The position numbers and the translations under genes are program-made. A stretch of DNA of 34,671 nucleotides from an uncultured Prevotellaceae bacterium (GTDB lineage: Bacteria > Bacteroidota > Bacteroidia > Bacteroidales > Bacteroidaceae): positions 1 through 34,671 of the forward strand of contig CAMOKH010000076.1 in NCBI GenBank assembly GCA_946617675.1, read 5' to 3'. The notes under the pieces are model-generated. The model was not told the DNA's origin, searched no databases, and saw only the letters and a list, made by a program, of their open reading frames with translations. How positions within the stretch are numbered: the stretch's first letter is position 1; each line of letters starts with the position of its first letter. This document shows positions 23,801 to 31,154 of the stretch, piece after piece.

Positions 23801-24880
23801 CCAGAGCGACGACTCCCAGACGTAGTCATTGGCGGATGTCGAGCCCCAGTACTTGGTGTCGTTGCAGGTCTTCAGCTTGTTGGCCTTGTGGGTGGAGTAG
23901 GCGAAGACGAGACTCTTGCGGGCCATCGTCTCGAGGTCGGTCCAGGTGACGCCAGCGGGCAGCGTCACCTTGTTGCGGGCGTATTTCACGAGGAAGGCGC
24001 AGATCATCGACAGGTCGGCATTGGTGCGCACGCCCTGCTCGTTGCTGTTGCCGGTGCTCTCGCCCTTGAAGACGCCGGTCTGCTCGCCGGCGCTGTTGTT
24101 GCTGGTGGTCTGGAAGTCGGCCTTCAGGTAGGTGGCGAAGTCGGCCAGCATCTGCAGCAGGTCGGACTTCATCTGGGTCTCGGCGACAAAGTCGGCGAGC
24201 ACGATGCCCTCGGTGGGGCTGGCGACGTCGGGCACGGGCTCCTCGTAGTCGTCGGGCAGGCGGTAGAGGCGCACGTCGTCGATCATGACGCACGAGCCGC
24301 CCGACTGCCACGCGACGTCGAAGCCCAGCGTGGCGCTGCCGTCGGCCGTCTGCTCGAAGCTGAGCGTCTGTGTGGTCCAGGGGGCTGTGGTGAAGTAGCC
24401 CGTCGAACCGGCGTTGAACGCGGCCGAGGTGCTGTTGCCGGCTGCTACTAACCCGAACGTTGAGACGGCATTGTTGACGTAGGCCGAGCGCACGCTGGCC
24501 GAGAGCTCGTACTTGCCCGCGGGCAGCTGGCTGACGGTCTGGCGTATGGCCGTGGCGCCTGTGCTCCAGCCCATGCGCAGGTAGTAGGCCTGCCGGCCGT
24601 CGGCGAGCGAGCTGACCTTACCGAAGTTGTTGTCGGTATAGCAGTCGCTGGTCACGATGAGGCTGACGTCCTTGTAGCCCGTGACGGTCCAGCCCTTCGG
24701 CGCGCTGACGATGTAGCCGCGCAGTCCGTCGGCGGTCTCGGTCTTCTGGCTGAGCGATGCCGTGTTGTCGTCCTCGAACGACGCATTCATGATGTACTGC
24801 GCCGTGACGTCGGTCTTGTCGGCGGCATTGCCGGCGTTGAGGGCCAATGCGGCCATGATGGTTAGTAGTAGTCTGTTCAT
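20861..24880 (-). CDS. Large secreted protein, probable (alpha/alpha)-toroid polysaccharide-active enzyme with dockerin-like end
   Basis: A 1339-residue protein with signal peptide (MNRLLLTIMAALALNAGNAA). Residues ~25-210 form a jelly-roll module (starting YIMNASFEDD, ending CVMIDDVRLYRLPD); a second copy of this design occurs at ~1105-1278 (LTNASFEQDD to LLYIDNVRLYVLNG). The central ~220-690 region is Trp/Tyr-rich and helical, with DYTLQNHNYFHTSYQ near residue 505 and NDWSLFLYDQI. A beta-rich part follows to ~1090. This layout recalls PL8/PL21-type lyases, and the Asn-His-Tyr cluster could be catalytic, but I do not recognise the family. Two dockerin-type loops close the protein (DADGDGLVGSAD, DLNGDGQIDIAD). 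CotH gene follows by 6 bp. Confidence 0.7.
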   Translation of the reverse strand: MNRLLLTIMAALALNAGNAADKTDVTAQYIMNASFEDDNTASLSQKTETADGLRGYIVSAPKGWTVTGYKDVSLIVTSDCYTDNNFGKVSSLADGRQAYYLRMGWSTGATAIRQTVSQLPAGKYELSASVRSAYVNNAVSTFGLVAAGNSTSAAFNAGSTGYFTTAPWTTQTLSFEQTADGSATLGFDVAWQSGGSCVMIDDVRLYRLPDDYEEPVPDVASPTEGIVLADFVAETQMKSDLLQMLADFATYLKADFQTTSNNSAGEQTGVFKGESTGNSNEQGVRTNADLSMICAFLVKYARNKVTLPAGVTWTDLETMARKSLVFAYSTHKANKLKTCNDTKYWGSTSANDYVWESSLWAMSVAYSAFFQWDQLSDAQKNYIYQLLKAECNYELQRTIPTAYSGDTKAEENGWEADVLAVTLGLFPNDPLAPQWFQRLREFAINSYSQKDDATDNTVIDPDYDQQTVANLYRGQNLYDDYTLQNHNYFHTSYQNVVIQELGEAALALKLFQQGLHGTERWKTNALMHNNDKVMSEVLYWLALADGELAMPNGNDWSLFLYDQITSYSTNACFLRDPHALMLENLAYKMIKARQTTTTDGSWLLRPDVGARRMGVEAHRVMMTWLMHEVLSTADLTPTTWDDFNRTYSAAKVLPSQNIVRAATDSRFTCFSWSTGLKSYTGYIAANSVDKNKIIVPFRANNTGNFLGWYDVSGKQANATPVVSGIYQLQGNAYAMNGELQTNDATLNNRFAIYSTPGNAVVYIDYVRANQAATISAEKGGLMAISTDELTKTKRTLYTAGGWKQLDGSTLTTLSGPWVNIDNALGIVNLDPTKQIAFGERANNNSVMTSKLYTSYSPKSRTAGAGDVVDRRAIVYYSNVDAETTATLADACQQLKTTDGWNGVVATDPDQTAYLLLANFASDQRCQLEGVTTPLGHPVFSVATTVGAEGSSALFTVEENHSLANTLRIFIKGSNMQAVQAADDPSAVYLLNLIKGSNKLTVNAVDGGSVISKDVTLSTKVLKVSIVGGGLLVEEASGFPVSGEEAQTAGYRNVTPAHLTNASFEQDDTYGKQGGSLTVNGVSYNPCYINTVSAADAKWPNVLPVKGWTAANTLSAGSKYCRMYSMPYSQSQYCVSPSSVGNYAARCSRPIADADCGDRVLTVLNSWDVGSNAVTQAVALYPGRYRLLIDMRYECLNQTSNDGRTVATSGGNVNTSLTGVKTKAGNDFRYPTAPDTWQQIGYDIDLGAKETVTVSLGFSTSASQGAANNTLLYIDNVRLYVLNGDADGDGLVGSADVSTIASHITGSATAPNPEAADLNGDGQIDIADIAALIRTLHSAQ

Positions 24881-24913
24881 AATAAAAGGTTTGACGGGGT
24901 GGGTGAGTGGTGT

Positions 24914-25501
24914 TCAGATACTCGTGTGCGAGATGAGGTTCATGAACTCCTGGCGGGTCTTGGCCTGGTTGAAGGCTCCGCTGAACTCGCTGGTGGTGGT
25001 AATGCTGTTCTGCTTCTCGACGCCGCGCATCTGCATGCACATGTGCTTGGCCTCGACCACCACCATGACACCCAGGGGGTGGAGCGTCTCGTCGATGCAC
25101 TCGCGTATCTGCATCGTCATGCGCTCCTGTACCTGCAGGCGGTGGCTGAAGATGTCGACCACGCGGGCAATCTTCGACAGGCCGGTGATGTAGCCGTTGG
25201 GGATGTAGGCCACGTGAACCTTGCCGTAGAAGGGCAGCATGTGGTGCTCGCAGAGCGAGAAGAAGTCGATGTCCTTGACGATGACCATGTGCGAGTAGTC
25301 CTCCTTGAAGAGGGCGTCGGTAAGCACCTTGCGGGCGTCCATGGTGTAGCCACGGGTCAGCACCTGCATGGCCTTTGCCACGCGCATGGGGGTCTTCAGC
25401 AGACCGTCGCGCTCGGTGTCTTCGCCGAGCAGGTTGATGATCTGCTTGTAGTGCGATGCGAGTTCTTCAAGTCCCTCGCGGTACTCTGTTTCTGGGTTCA
25501 T
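24914..25501 (-). CDS. folE: GTP cyclohydrolase I (FolE type)
   Basis: Converts GTP to 7,8-dihydroneopterin triphosphate, first step of folate synthesis (and queuosine in many bacteria). The 195-residue protein has zinc ligands in [14 protein letters not shown] and KHMCMQMRG (second Cys), [21 protein letters not shown], and the closing [10 protein letters not shown]. The ATG at 25501 overlaps the stop of the SPOR gene by ATGA, showing translational coupling. The longer upstream frame just shadows that gene. It is the last gene of the DUF1599-DoxX-tpiA-SPOR-folE run. Confidence 0.95.
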   Translation of the reverse strand: MNPETEYREGLEELASHYKQIINLLGEDTERDGLLKTPMRVAKAMQVLTRGYTMDARKVLTDALFKEDYSHMVIVKDIDFFSLCEHHMLPFYGKVHVAYIPNGYITGLSKIARVVDIFSHRLQVQERMTMQIRECIDETLHPLGVMVVVEAKHMCMQMRGVEKQNSITTTSEFSGAFNQAKTRQEFMNLISHTSI

Positions 25502-26100
25502 AAATTGCTGACGGTTATTTTTCCTTTCACGATTGAGGCGCCGCTGATGCCCAGCTTGCGGATGGCGTTCAGCATGTGGCGCGCTTCCTCGTATGTACGG
25601 TAGTTGCCCACGCGGCATATCCAGCGGGGCGAGTAGAAGTGGACGTAGATAGGCTCGTTGGGGAAGTTGGTCTTGATGGTGTTGCCTATCTGCTCGGCCT
25701 TCTGGCGGTCCTTGCGCTGGTTGCCGCCGGCAAAGGCCTGCACGCGGTAGCCGTTGACCTTGTAGCCGCCGCGCATCACCTTCTTGCTGCGGTCGATGGT
25801 GACCTCGGTGGCCGACGTATCGACCTTCTGCTCGAGGATCTTGGCCAGCTCCTCGCGGGCCTTCACTGAGGCGGGCTTGTGGGTGTCGGTCGTGTCGGCC
25901 GTCTTCCGTTCGGGTTTCCTCTCCGGTTGCCGCTCTGTCAGTTTGCCGTTCACAAGGTCGTCGATCTCCTTGCTCTGGCTGACGGTCACCGTTCCTTCAC
26001 CGGCCTGGCTTTTCTGCTGAATGCGCTGGGTGAAAGTCTGTGCATTGGCCGTCAGCAGACAGCCAATGCACAGTGTAGCTATGGTGACAATTCGTCTCAT
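25498..26100 (-). CDS. Periplasmic SPOR-domain protein
   Basis: SPOR domains bind denuded septal peptidoglycan, so a cell-division or cell-wall role is likely. The 200-residue protein has a signal peptide ([20 protein letters not shown]) and a charged low-complexity linker ([19 protein letters not shown]). The C-terminal SPOR domain (~113-195) carries [21 protein letters not shown], here [17 protein letters not shown], then [16 protein letters not shown]. It starts 10 bp after tpiA and couples to folE by a 4-nt overlap. Confidence 0.88.
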   Translation of the reverse strand: MRRIVTIATLCIGCLLTANAQTFTQRIQQKSQAGEGTVTVSQSKEIDDLVNGKLTERQPERKPERKTADTTDTHKPASVKAREELAKILEQKVDTSATEVTIDRSKKVMRGGYKVNGYRVQAFAGGNQRKDRQKAEQIGNTIKTNFPNEPIYVHFYSPRWICRVGNYRTYEEARHMLNAIRKLGISGASIVKGKITVSNL

Positions 26101-26110
26101 CTCGATGCGA

Positions 26111-26869
26111 TTATTTCCAGGCGTCGATGATACCCTTGAAGTCAGCAGCCTTCAGTGAGGCACCACCGATAAGGCCACCGTCGATATCGGGCTTGGCAAA
26201 GAGTTCGGGAGCGTTCGAGGCCTTGCATGAGCCACCGTAGAGGATGGTGGTGTCGTCGGCAACGGCCTGGCCGTACTTCTCGGCAATGATGGAGCGGATA
26301 TAGGCGTGGATCTCCTCGGCCTGCTCAGCCGTGGCGGTCAGACCGGTACCGATGGCCCAGATGGGCTCGTAGGCGATGATGATCTTGCGGAAGTCCTCCT
26401 CGCTGAGGTTGAAGACGCTGCCCTCGAGCTCGGCCTTCACCACCTCGTTCTGCTTGCCGGCCTCGCGCTCGTCCTTGCTCTCGCCGATGCAGAAGATGAC
26501 CTTCAGACCCTGCTTCTGGGCCAGGATGACCTTCTCCTTCAGCACCTCGGGCGTCTCCTTGTAGTAGTCGCGGCGCTCGCTGTGGCCGAGGATGACGTAC
26601 TGTGCACCGGTCGACTTGACCATCTCGGCGCTCACCTCGCCGGTGAAGGCGCCCTTCTCCTTGTCGGCGCAGTTCTCGGCACCCAGGCCGATGATGTCCT
26701 GGTCGAGGAACTGTGCGATAGAGGCGAGGTGGATGAACGGCGTGCAGATGACCACACCGCAGTTGGGCTTGTCAGCCTTCAATGTTTCGTTCAGCTCTTT
26801 TGCGAGAGCAATACCGTCCTGGAGATTCATGTTCATCTTCCAGTTTCCTGCAACAATTTTCTTTCTCAT
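26111..26869 (-). CDS. tpiA: Triosephosphate isomerase
   Basis: Interconverts dihydroxyacetone phosphate and glyceraldehyde 3-phosphate. The 252-residue protein has GNWKMN (substrate Asn and Lys13), the catalytic His in LGHSERR near residue 100, catalytic Glu in [11 protein letters not shown] near residue 172 (loop 6 follows), and the phosphate-binding [10 protein letters not shown] and GLIGGASL. Full length for the family. It sits between the DoxX-like gene and the SPOR gene on the same strand. Confidence 0.97.
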   Translation of the reverse strand: MRKKIVAGNWKMNMNLQDGIALAKELNETLKADKPNCGVVICTPFIHLASIAQFLDQDIIGLGAENCADKEKGAFTGEVSAEMVKSTGAQYVILGHSERRDYYKETPEVLKEKVILAQKQGLKVIFCIGESKDEREAGKQNEVVKAELEGSVFNLSEEDFRKIIIAYEPIWAIGTGLTATAEQAEEIHAYIRSIIAEKYGQAVADDTTILYGGSCKASNAPELFAKPDIDGGLIGGASLKAADFKGIIDAWK

Positions 26870-26899
26870 TTTTTCTTTTCTTGGTTTTATTTGGGTTGT

Positions 26900-28087
26900 T
26901 TAATGGGCTTCTTGGGTGTCGGGGGCCGCTTGGGCCTTGGGGGCGTTGCGCGACTTGCGGCGCAGCCACTTGGTCCACATCCACGTGCGGTCGGCCAGCG
27001 AGAGCAGGGCCAGCGGCAGCACGAACCACAGCAGCAACAGCGTAATCTTCCGGGCTACGCTGTCGTCGGGCAGCTGTCCGAAGGGCTGCTGCTCCAGGGG
27101 CAGCGTGGCGGCGGCATCGTCGATGGCGGGCAGGTCGTTGTGGCTCCACTTGCGGATGATGGTGCCGTCCTTCAGCAGCACCATGCCGGGATTGCTCCTG
27201 ATGATGGTCTTCAGCGTGATGTCGTCGGTCTGGCAGAAGGGGTATTCGGCGCCTGTCAGGTTGCGCCAGTTGGTAATGTTCTCCTCGGTGCTGGCCGTCA
27301 GGCAGTAGAAGGCGTAGTCGTGGTCGGTGGCATACTCGTAGAGCTGGTTGATGAGGTCGAGGTGCGAGTCGTCGGCCTGTTCGAGGTGTGGCGAGACGAG
27401 CAGGAAGACGTAGCTCGTGTCGGCCAGCACGGCCTCGGTGATGTCCTCGCCGTCGCTGTTCTGCTCGATGAAGAAGTCGGCGTAGGGCAGGTCTTCACCG
27501 TCCATCGTCCGCTGCCACTGCTGGCGCAGGTTGGTGCCCACGTGGTAGGGGCGGAAGTCGAACGTCGGCAGGTAGTAGAGGCTCCAGGCCGAGATGGCCA
27601 GGATGAAGAGCGCCGAGTAATTGATGACGATCCACTGGTTTGACTCGCTGACGAAGCGGAACATCTCCTTCGGCCAGAGGGCCACGACGACGGCGCAGGC
27701 GAGCAGCACGATGTTCTTCCAGAACGTCTGCCAGTTGGTGAGCACCACGGCGTCGCCGAAGCAACCGCAGTCGGTGATGGGGTTGGCAATGGCCAGCCAG
27801 AGCGTCAGCGGTGTCATCACCAGCATGATGAGCAGAATCAGCCGCGACGTCAGCCGCCGCTGGATGGCAAAGAGCAGGAAGATGCCGAGGCAGAACTCGA
27901 GGCCCGCCTGGAATACCGACGCGGCGAGCGTCGCCCAGCCGGGCAGCAGTCCACCCAGGTGCATGGCTTCCAGGTAGTCGTTGATCTTATACTGCGTGCC
28001 TAACGGGTCGACCGCCTTGACAAACCCTGAGAGGATGAACGTGACGGCGAGTATGAACCGGCAGATGTTGACGCAGAGCTTCTTCAT
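26900..28087 (-). CDS. DoxX/MauE-like membrane protein with thioredoxin-like C-terminal domain
   Basis: The 395-residue protein starts with a DoxX/MauE-type four-helix region (~1-150): RFILAVTFILSGFVKAVDPLGTQYKINDYL, here FILSGFVKAVDPLG, then NPITDCGCFGDAVVLT, the CGCFGD motif of MauE-like redox proteins. A further helix follows, then a soluble domain (~205-345) that looks thioredoxin-like but lacks a CxxC (FVFLLVSP-type strand, YAFYCLTAST, PGMVLLKDGTIIRKW), and a last helix near 350-370. Bacteroidota carry this family beside DUF1599 and tpiA; a thiol-redox role in the envelope is inferred. The start overlaps the DUF1599 stop by one base (TAATG). Confidence 0.82.
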   Translation of the reverse strand: MKKLCVNICRFILAVTFILSGFVKAVDPLGTQYKINDYLEAMHLGGLLPGWATLAASVFQAGLEFCLGIFLLFAIQRRLTSRLILLIMLVMTPLTLWLAIANPITDCGCFGDAVVLTNWQTFWKNIVLLACAVVVALWPKEMFRFVSESNQWIVINYSALFILAISAWSLYYLPTFDFRPYHVGTNLRQQWQRTMDGEDLPYADFFIEQNSDGEDITEAVLADTSYVFLLVSPHLEQADDSHLDLINQLYEYATDHDYAFYCLTASTEENITNWRNLTGAEYPFCQTDDITLKTIIRSNPGMVLLKDGTIIRKWSHNDLPAIDDAAATLPLEQQPFGQLPDDSVARKITLLLLWFVLPLALLSLADRTWMWTKWLRRKSRNAPKAQAAPDTQEAH

Positions 28088-28632
28088 TATGCACGCAGTT
28101 TAATGAGCCCGAAGACGGCGTAGTTGATGATGTCCATATAGTTGGCGTCGATGCCTTCAGAGACGAGCGTCTCGCCGCTGAGGTCCTCAATCTCCTTGAT
28201 GCGCTCGATCTTGGTCAGGATGAGGTCGGTGTAGGAACTGACGCGCATCGAGCGCCAGGCCTCGTCGTAGTCGTGGTTCTTGCGCTTCATCAGCTCGAGG
28301 GCCTCGTGGGCGTACTTGTCGTAGAGCGTCATGGCCTCGTCGTTGCTGACGTCGACGGTGTCGGCATAGCCCTTGGCCAGCTGGATGAGGCCCACGATGC
28401 CGTAGTTGACGAGCGCGATGAACTCGGGCCTGATGCCCTCGCCCACGCGGCTCACCTTCTTCACCTCCAGCGAGCGTATGCGCTTGGCCTTGATGAACAG
28501 CTGGTCGGTAAGTGCCGTGGGACGCAAGATGCGCCACGAGGCGCGGTAGTCGTGCAGCTTCTTCTCGAAGAGTGCCCGGCATTCGGCCACGGCCTGCTCA
28601 AATTCGGCGTTTGTCTGTTCGAACTTATCCAT
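28087..28632 (-). CDS. DUF1599 protein with internal duplication
   Basis: The 181-residue protein consists of two copies of one helical unit: residues ~13-86 (KLHDYRASWRILRP, then IKAKRIRSLE, EGIRPEFIALVNYGIVGLIQLA) and ~106-179 (KNHDYDEAWRSMRV, TKIERIKEIE, EGIDANYMDIINYAVFGLIKLR). The HDY...W, acidic KRI..LE, N-Y-G/A and G-L-I positions repeat. The unit recalls MazG-like all-alpha nucleotide pyrophosphatases, but this is only a likeness; the biochemical role is unknown. I chose the ATG at 28632 (a TTG at 28644 overlaps the -7 box). It heads the operon to doxX, tpiA, SPOR and folE. Confidence 0.82.
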   Translation of the reverse strand: MDKFEQTNAEFEQAVAECRALFEKKLHDYRASWRILRPTALTDQLFIKAKRIRSLEVKKVSRVGEGIRPEFIALVNYGIVGLIQLAKGYADTVDVSNDEAMTLYDKYAHEALELMKRKNHDYDEAWRSMRVSSYTDLILTKIERIKEIEDLSGETLVSEGIDANYMDIINYAVFGLIKLRA

Positions 28633-28641
28633 TTCAGGGTG

Positions 28642-28649
28642 CAAAGTTA
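28642..28649 (-). promoter_or_regulatory. -7 box of the DUF1599-doxX-tpiA operon
   Basis: Minus-strand TAACTTTG ends only 9 bp before the ATG at 28632, so the transcript should be almost leaderless. The following GCACCC matches the tRNA promoters' context. Confidence 0.55.
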
Positions 28650-28656
28650 CAAAATA

Positions 28657-28684
28657 AAGTGAAAAGTGAGAAGTGAAAAGTGAA
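28657..28684. repeat. Heptamer tandem repeat, 4 units
   Basis: Four 7-bp units AAGTGA(A/G) between the DUF1599 promoter and the lipoprotein gene. The period and style match the 11-unit array at 752-828. Confidence 0.8.
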
Positions 28685-28720
28685 AAATTTGCTGCCGCCA
28701 GCCTTTTTTCTCATCTTTCC

Positions 28721-29179
28721 CTACAGTTCTTTCTGCTTTTTGTGGATGTAGCGTATCTTGGCGCAGAGCACGTCGAAGCGCGTCTGCAGCGAGTCGCGCC
28801 GCACGCGCGTCTTGGTCAGCATGGTCAGCTCGTCGGCCGTGGCCCGCAGCTGCTGCTTGTCTTTCTCTACCTTCTGGCGCTGGTATTCGTAGTCGTGCCT
28901 GACGGCCTGGAGGGCGCTGTCGACGATGGCCAGTTCCTCCTGCGAGCGCTTCAGTTCGATGTCCTGCTGCAGCCGCAGTGCCCGCTTGCGGGTGTCGATG
29001 GCGCTGGGGTACACCTGGCGCAGCGAGTCGATGACGATGAGTGCGCGGTCGTACTTCTGGTCGGTGAACAGCTGGTTGGCCTTCTCCAGCATCTGCTCGG
29101 CGGCCTGCTGCTTGTTGTCTTGGCAGGCGGCCAGCACGATGGCTGCCAGGAGTGTTATGATGATGGTTGCTTTTCTCAT
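28721..29179 (-). CDS. Coiled-coil lipoprotein of unknown function
   Basis: The 152-residue protein has a lipoprotein signal (ITLLAAIVLAAC, Cys19), a short TPR-like hairpin (AEQMLEKANQLFTDQKYDRALIVIDSLRQVYP, residues ~26-57) and a long heptad-rich coiled coil (~65-140, for example DYEYQRQKVEKDKQQLRATA). It starts 12 bp after the PAP2 gene on the same strand and is probably co-transcribed with it. No family is recognised beyond small Bacteroidota lipoproteins of this layout. Confidence 0.75.
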   Translation of the reverse strand: MRKATIIITLLAAIVLAACQDNKQQAAEQMLEKANQLFTDQKYDRALIVIDSLRQVYPSAIDTRKRALRLQQDIELKRSQEELAIVDSALQAVRHDYEYQRQKVEKDKQQLRATADELTMLTKTRVRRDSLQTRFDVLCAKIRYIHKKQKEL

Positions 29180-29191
29180 GTCGATGGCGTT

Positions 29192-31021
29192 TTAGAAGTT
29201 GACGGCAAACGACAGCCCGATGGTGACGTAGTTCATCTTCTTGGTCTTCTTGTACACCTCGGGTGTCAGGTAGTTGGGCAGGAACGACAGCTCGGCGTCG
29301 GTGAGCAGGCGGTTGCTGATGAGGCTGTAGGCCGAGCTGGTCAGTCCCTTCTTCAGGTAGTGGTAGGGGTCGTAGGTCATGGTGAAGTCCTTCTTCGAGT
29401 AGTCGTAGTCGACGAAGAGCTTCCACGAGAAGTTCGACTTGTAGCGGTAGGTCACCGAGAGTCCTGTTCCCCACGACGTGGCGTTGCGCGAACCCAGCGT
29501 CAGGAAGTCCCAGTCGTCGGTGAAGGTCTCGCCGGTGCTGGCGGGTGTGCTGAGGAACAGGGCCTTTCTGCCGTCCTCGTAGTCCAGAATCTTTCCGTCC
29601 TCGATAATCATGCCGTAGTTGATGTCCTTCACGTTACCCTCGGCGTGGCCGTCGATGTCGAGTTCCTGGGTGAACGAGCGGCCTATGAGCAGCTTCGAGC
29701 CCAGCGACAGCCTGCTGGTGATAGGCAGGTTGAAGTAGAGGCCGAGGCTGGCGGTGAACTCAGCCAGGTGGTCGCTCTTGACGATTCCCTCCAGCTTCGT
29801 GATGGGGGCGCCGCCGTTGTTGATTTCTTCGGCAGTAAGGTCGAAGTTGGCTGCTTCGTACAGATAGGTAATCTCGTTCTTCCAGAGGTCGTTGGCATCC
29901 TCCGACGAGATGTCGGCATACTGTCCGAACGATTTTGCCGACATTGCGCGCACGCGGAACTGTCCGCCCACGCCCACGTACTTGTTAAAGAAGTAGGCAC
30001 CCTCGGCACCGACCACCGTCGCGGCGCGGAAGTCGATGTTCACGTTAAGTTCTTCCTCGTCCTTGAGAAGGTCGGCCATCTCTTGGGTGACGCCGTGCAT
30101 CTCCTTGTCCTGCAAGTCGCTGAGAATGTTGAAGCCGATGTCCTTGCCGCCGATGCCCAAGCCCATCGAGATGCTGAAGAACGAGGGGTTGTCGGAGTCG
30201 AGTTCCAGGTCGTTGCGCAGCAGTCCCTTGCCCTTGAACAGGATGTCGCTGAGGGCATAGCCCAGCTCTGTGGACATGATACCGATGCCGGCTCCCGACA
30301 TGACGTCGCTGATCCAGTGGCGGTTGTTCAGCACGCGCATGACGCCCGTTGCCGTCGCCACGCCGTAGCCTGCCACTGAGTACCAGGGCGAGCGCGTCAG
30401 TCCGTACTCCTTATGCAGCAGCGTGGCACCCACGAACGACGTCGCCGTGTGGCCCGAGGGCCAGGAGTTGGCCGTCGACCCGTCGGGGCGCATCTCCTTG
30501 GCGGTGTACTTGATGCCGTTGACGAAGGCGGCCATGATGCCGTACGACATGGCTGCGCTGGCCATGAGCCGGGGCCAGTCGCTGCGGCCCTCGACGCCGC
30601 CCAGCTTCAGGCCTACGGTCATGACGGGGCCGAAGAACTGCGTGTAGTCGTCGATGCCCGTCTTGAAGTCGGTCAGCAGCTGCGTGTTCTTCTTGCCGTT
30701 CTTGTTGTTGACGCGGAACATGGCCTTGTCGCCCTTGATGGCCCAGCCCGCCGCGAACAGGGGCACACCGACGAAGGTCAGGTCGTCCATCACTTTGAAC
30801 GGTTTCACGTCGGGGTTCGTCTTCGACTTGAAGAAGTCAAAGTCCAGTCCGGCGGTCGTGCCGTAGGTGTCGAGTTCGGGTCGTGTGCTTATTTCTACCA
30901 GTTCGGGCTTCATCTCTGGCACTTCCAGCTTTAGCGGGGCCATGTCAAAAACGTTGCTGGCTGTTGCGCTCAGGACGGTCAATATTAACCCTGCAAGCAG
31001 TGTCAAGTGTTTCTTAGTCAT
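29192..31021 (-). CDS. PAP2-family phosphatase fused to a C-terminal outer-membrane-type beta domain
   Basis: The 609-residue protein has a signal peptide (MTKKHLTLLAGLILTVLSATA). It then carries all three PAP2 motifs: KYTAKEMRP (KX6RP) near residue 175, PSGHTATSF near 186, and RVLNNRHWISD (RX5HX3D) near 230, with hydrophobic segments between. The C-terminal ~330 residues are rich in alternating beta-strands (VGVGGQFRVRAMSA, FTASLGLYFNLP, TYRYKSNFSWKLFVDYDY) and end NYVTIGLSFAVNF with a terminal Phe, typical of an outer-membrane barrel. A substrate such as lipid A, undecaprenyl pyrophosphate or phosphatidylglycerol phosphate is possible; sequence alone does not decide. A coiled-coil lipoprotein follows in the operon. 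Confidence 0.85.
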   Translation of the reverse strand: MTKKHLTLLAGLILTVLSATASNVFDMAPLKLEVPEMKPELVEISTRPELDTYGTTAGLDFDFFKSKTNPDVKPFKVMDDLTFVGVPLFAAGWAIKGDKAMFRVNNKNGKKNTQLLTDFKTGIDDYTQFFGPVMTVGLKLGGVEGRSDWPRLMASAAMSYGIMAAFVNGIKYTAKEMRPDGSTANSWPSGHTATSFVGATLLHKEYGLTRSPWYSVAGYGVATATGVMRVLNNRHWISDVMSGAGIGIMSTELGYALSDILFKGKGLLRNDLELDSDNPSFFSISMGLGIGGKDIGFNILSDLQDKEMHGVTQEMADLLKDEEELNVNIDFRAATVVGAEGAYFFNKYVGVGGQFRVRAMSAKSFGQYADISSEDANDLWKNEITYLYEAANFDLTAEEINNGGAPITKLEGIVKSDHLAEFTASLGLYFNLPITSRLSLGSKLLIGRSFTQELDIDGHAEGNVKDINYGMIIEDGKILDYEDGRKALFLSTPASTGETFTDDWDFLTLGSRNATSWGTGLSVTYRYKSNFSWKLFVDYDYSKKDFTMTYDPYHYLKKGLTSSAYSLISNRLLTDAELSFLPNYLTPEVYKKTKKMNYVTIGLSFAVNF

Positions 31022-31056
31022 GTGCGTGATTCTTTAAATTTTGAATATTTCGGTGG

Positions 31057-31064
31057 CAAAGTTA
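31057..31064 (-). promoter_or_regulatory. -7 box of the PAP2 gene
   Basis: Minus-strand TAACTTTG, 35 bp before the ATG at 31021, divergent from the cca promoter. Confidence 0.55.
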
Positions 31065-31081
31065 CTAATTTTTTTTAATTC

Positions 31082-31114
31082 TTTGCATTCCCTGCTGATT
31101 ATTTTGTAATTTTG
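31082..31114 (+). promoter_or_regulatory. Promoter of cca
   Basis: TTTG at about 31082-31085, roughly 21 nt, then TAATTTTG ending near 31114. A transcript starting there supports the ATG at 31155 over the TTG at 31125. Confidence 0.55.
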
Positions 31115-31154
31115 TGCCCACTTTTTGAGCGACCACAGTAAAACGGACACCAAA

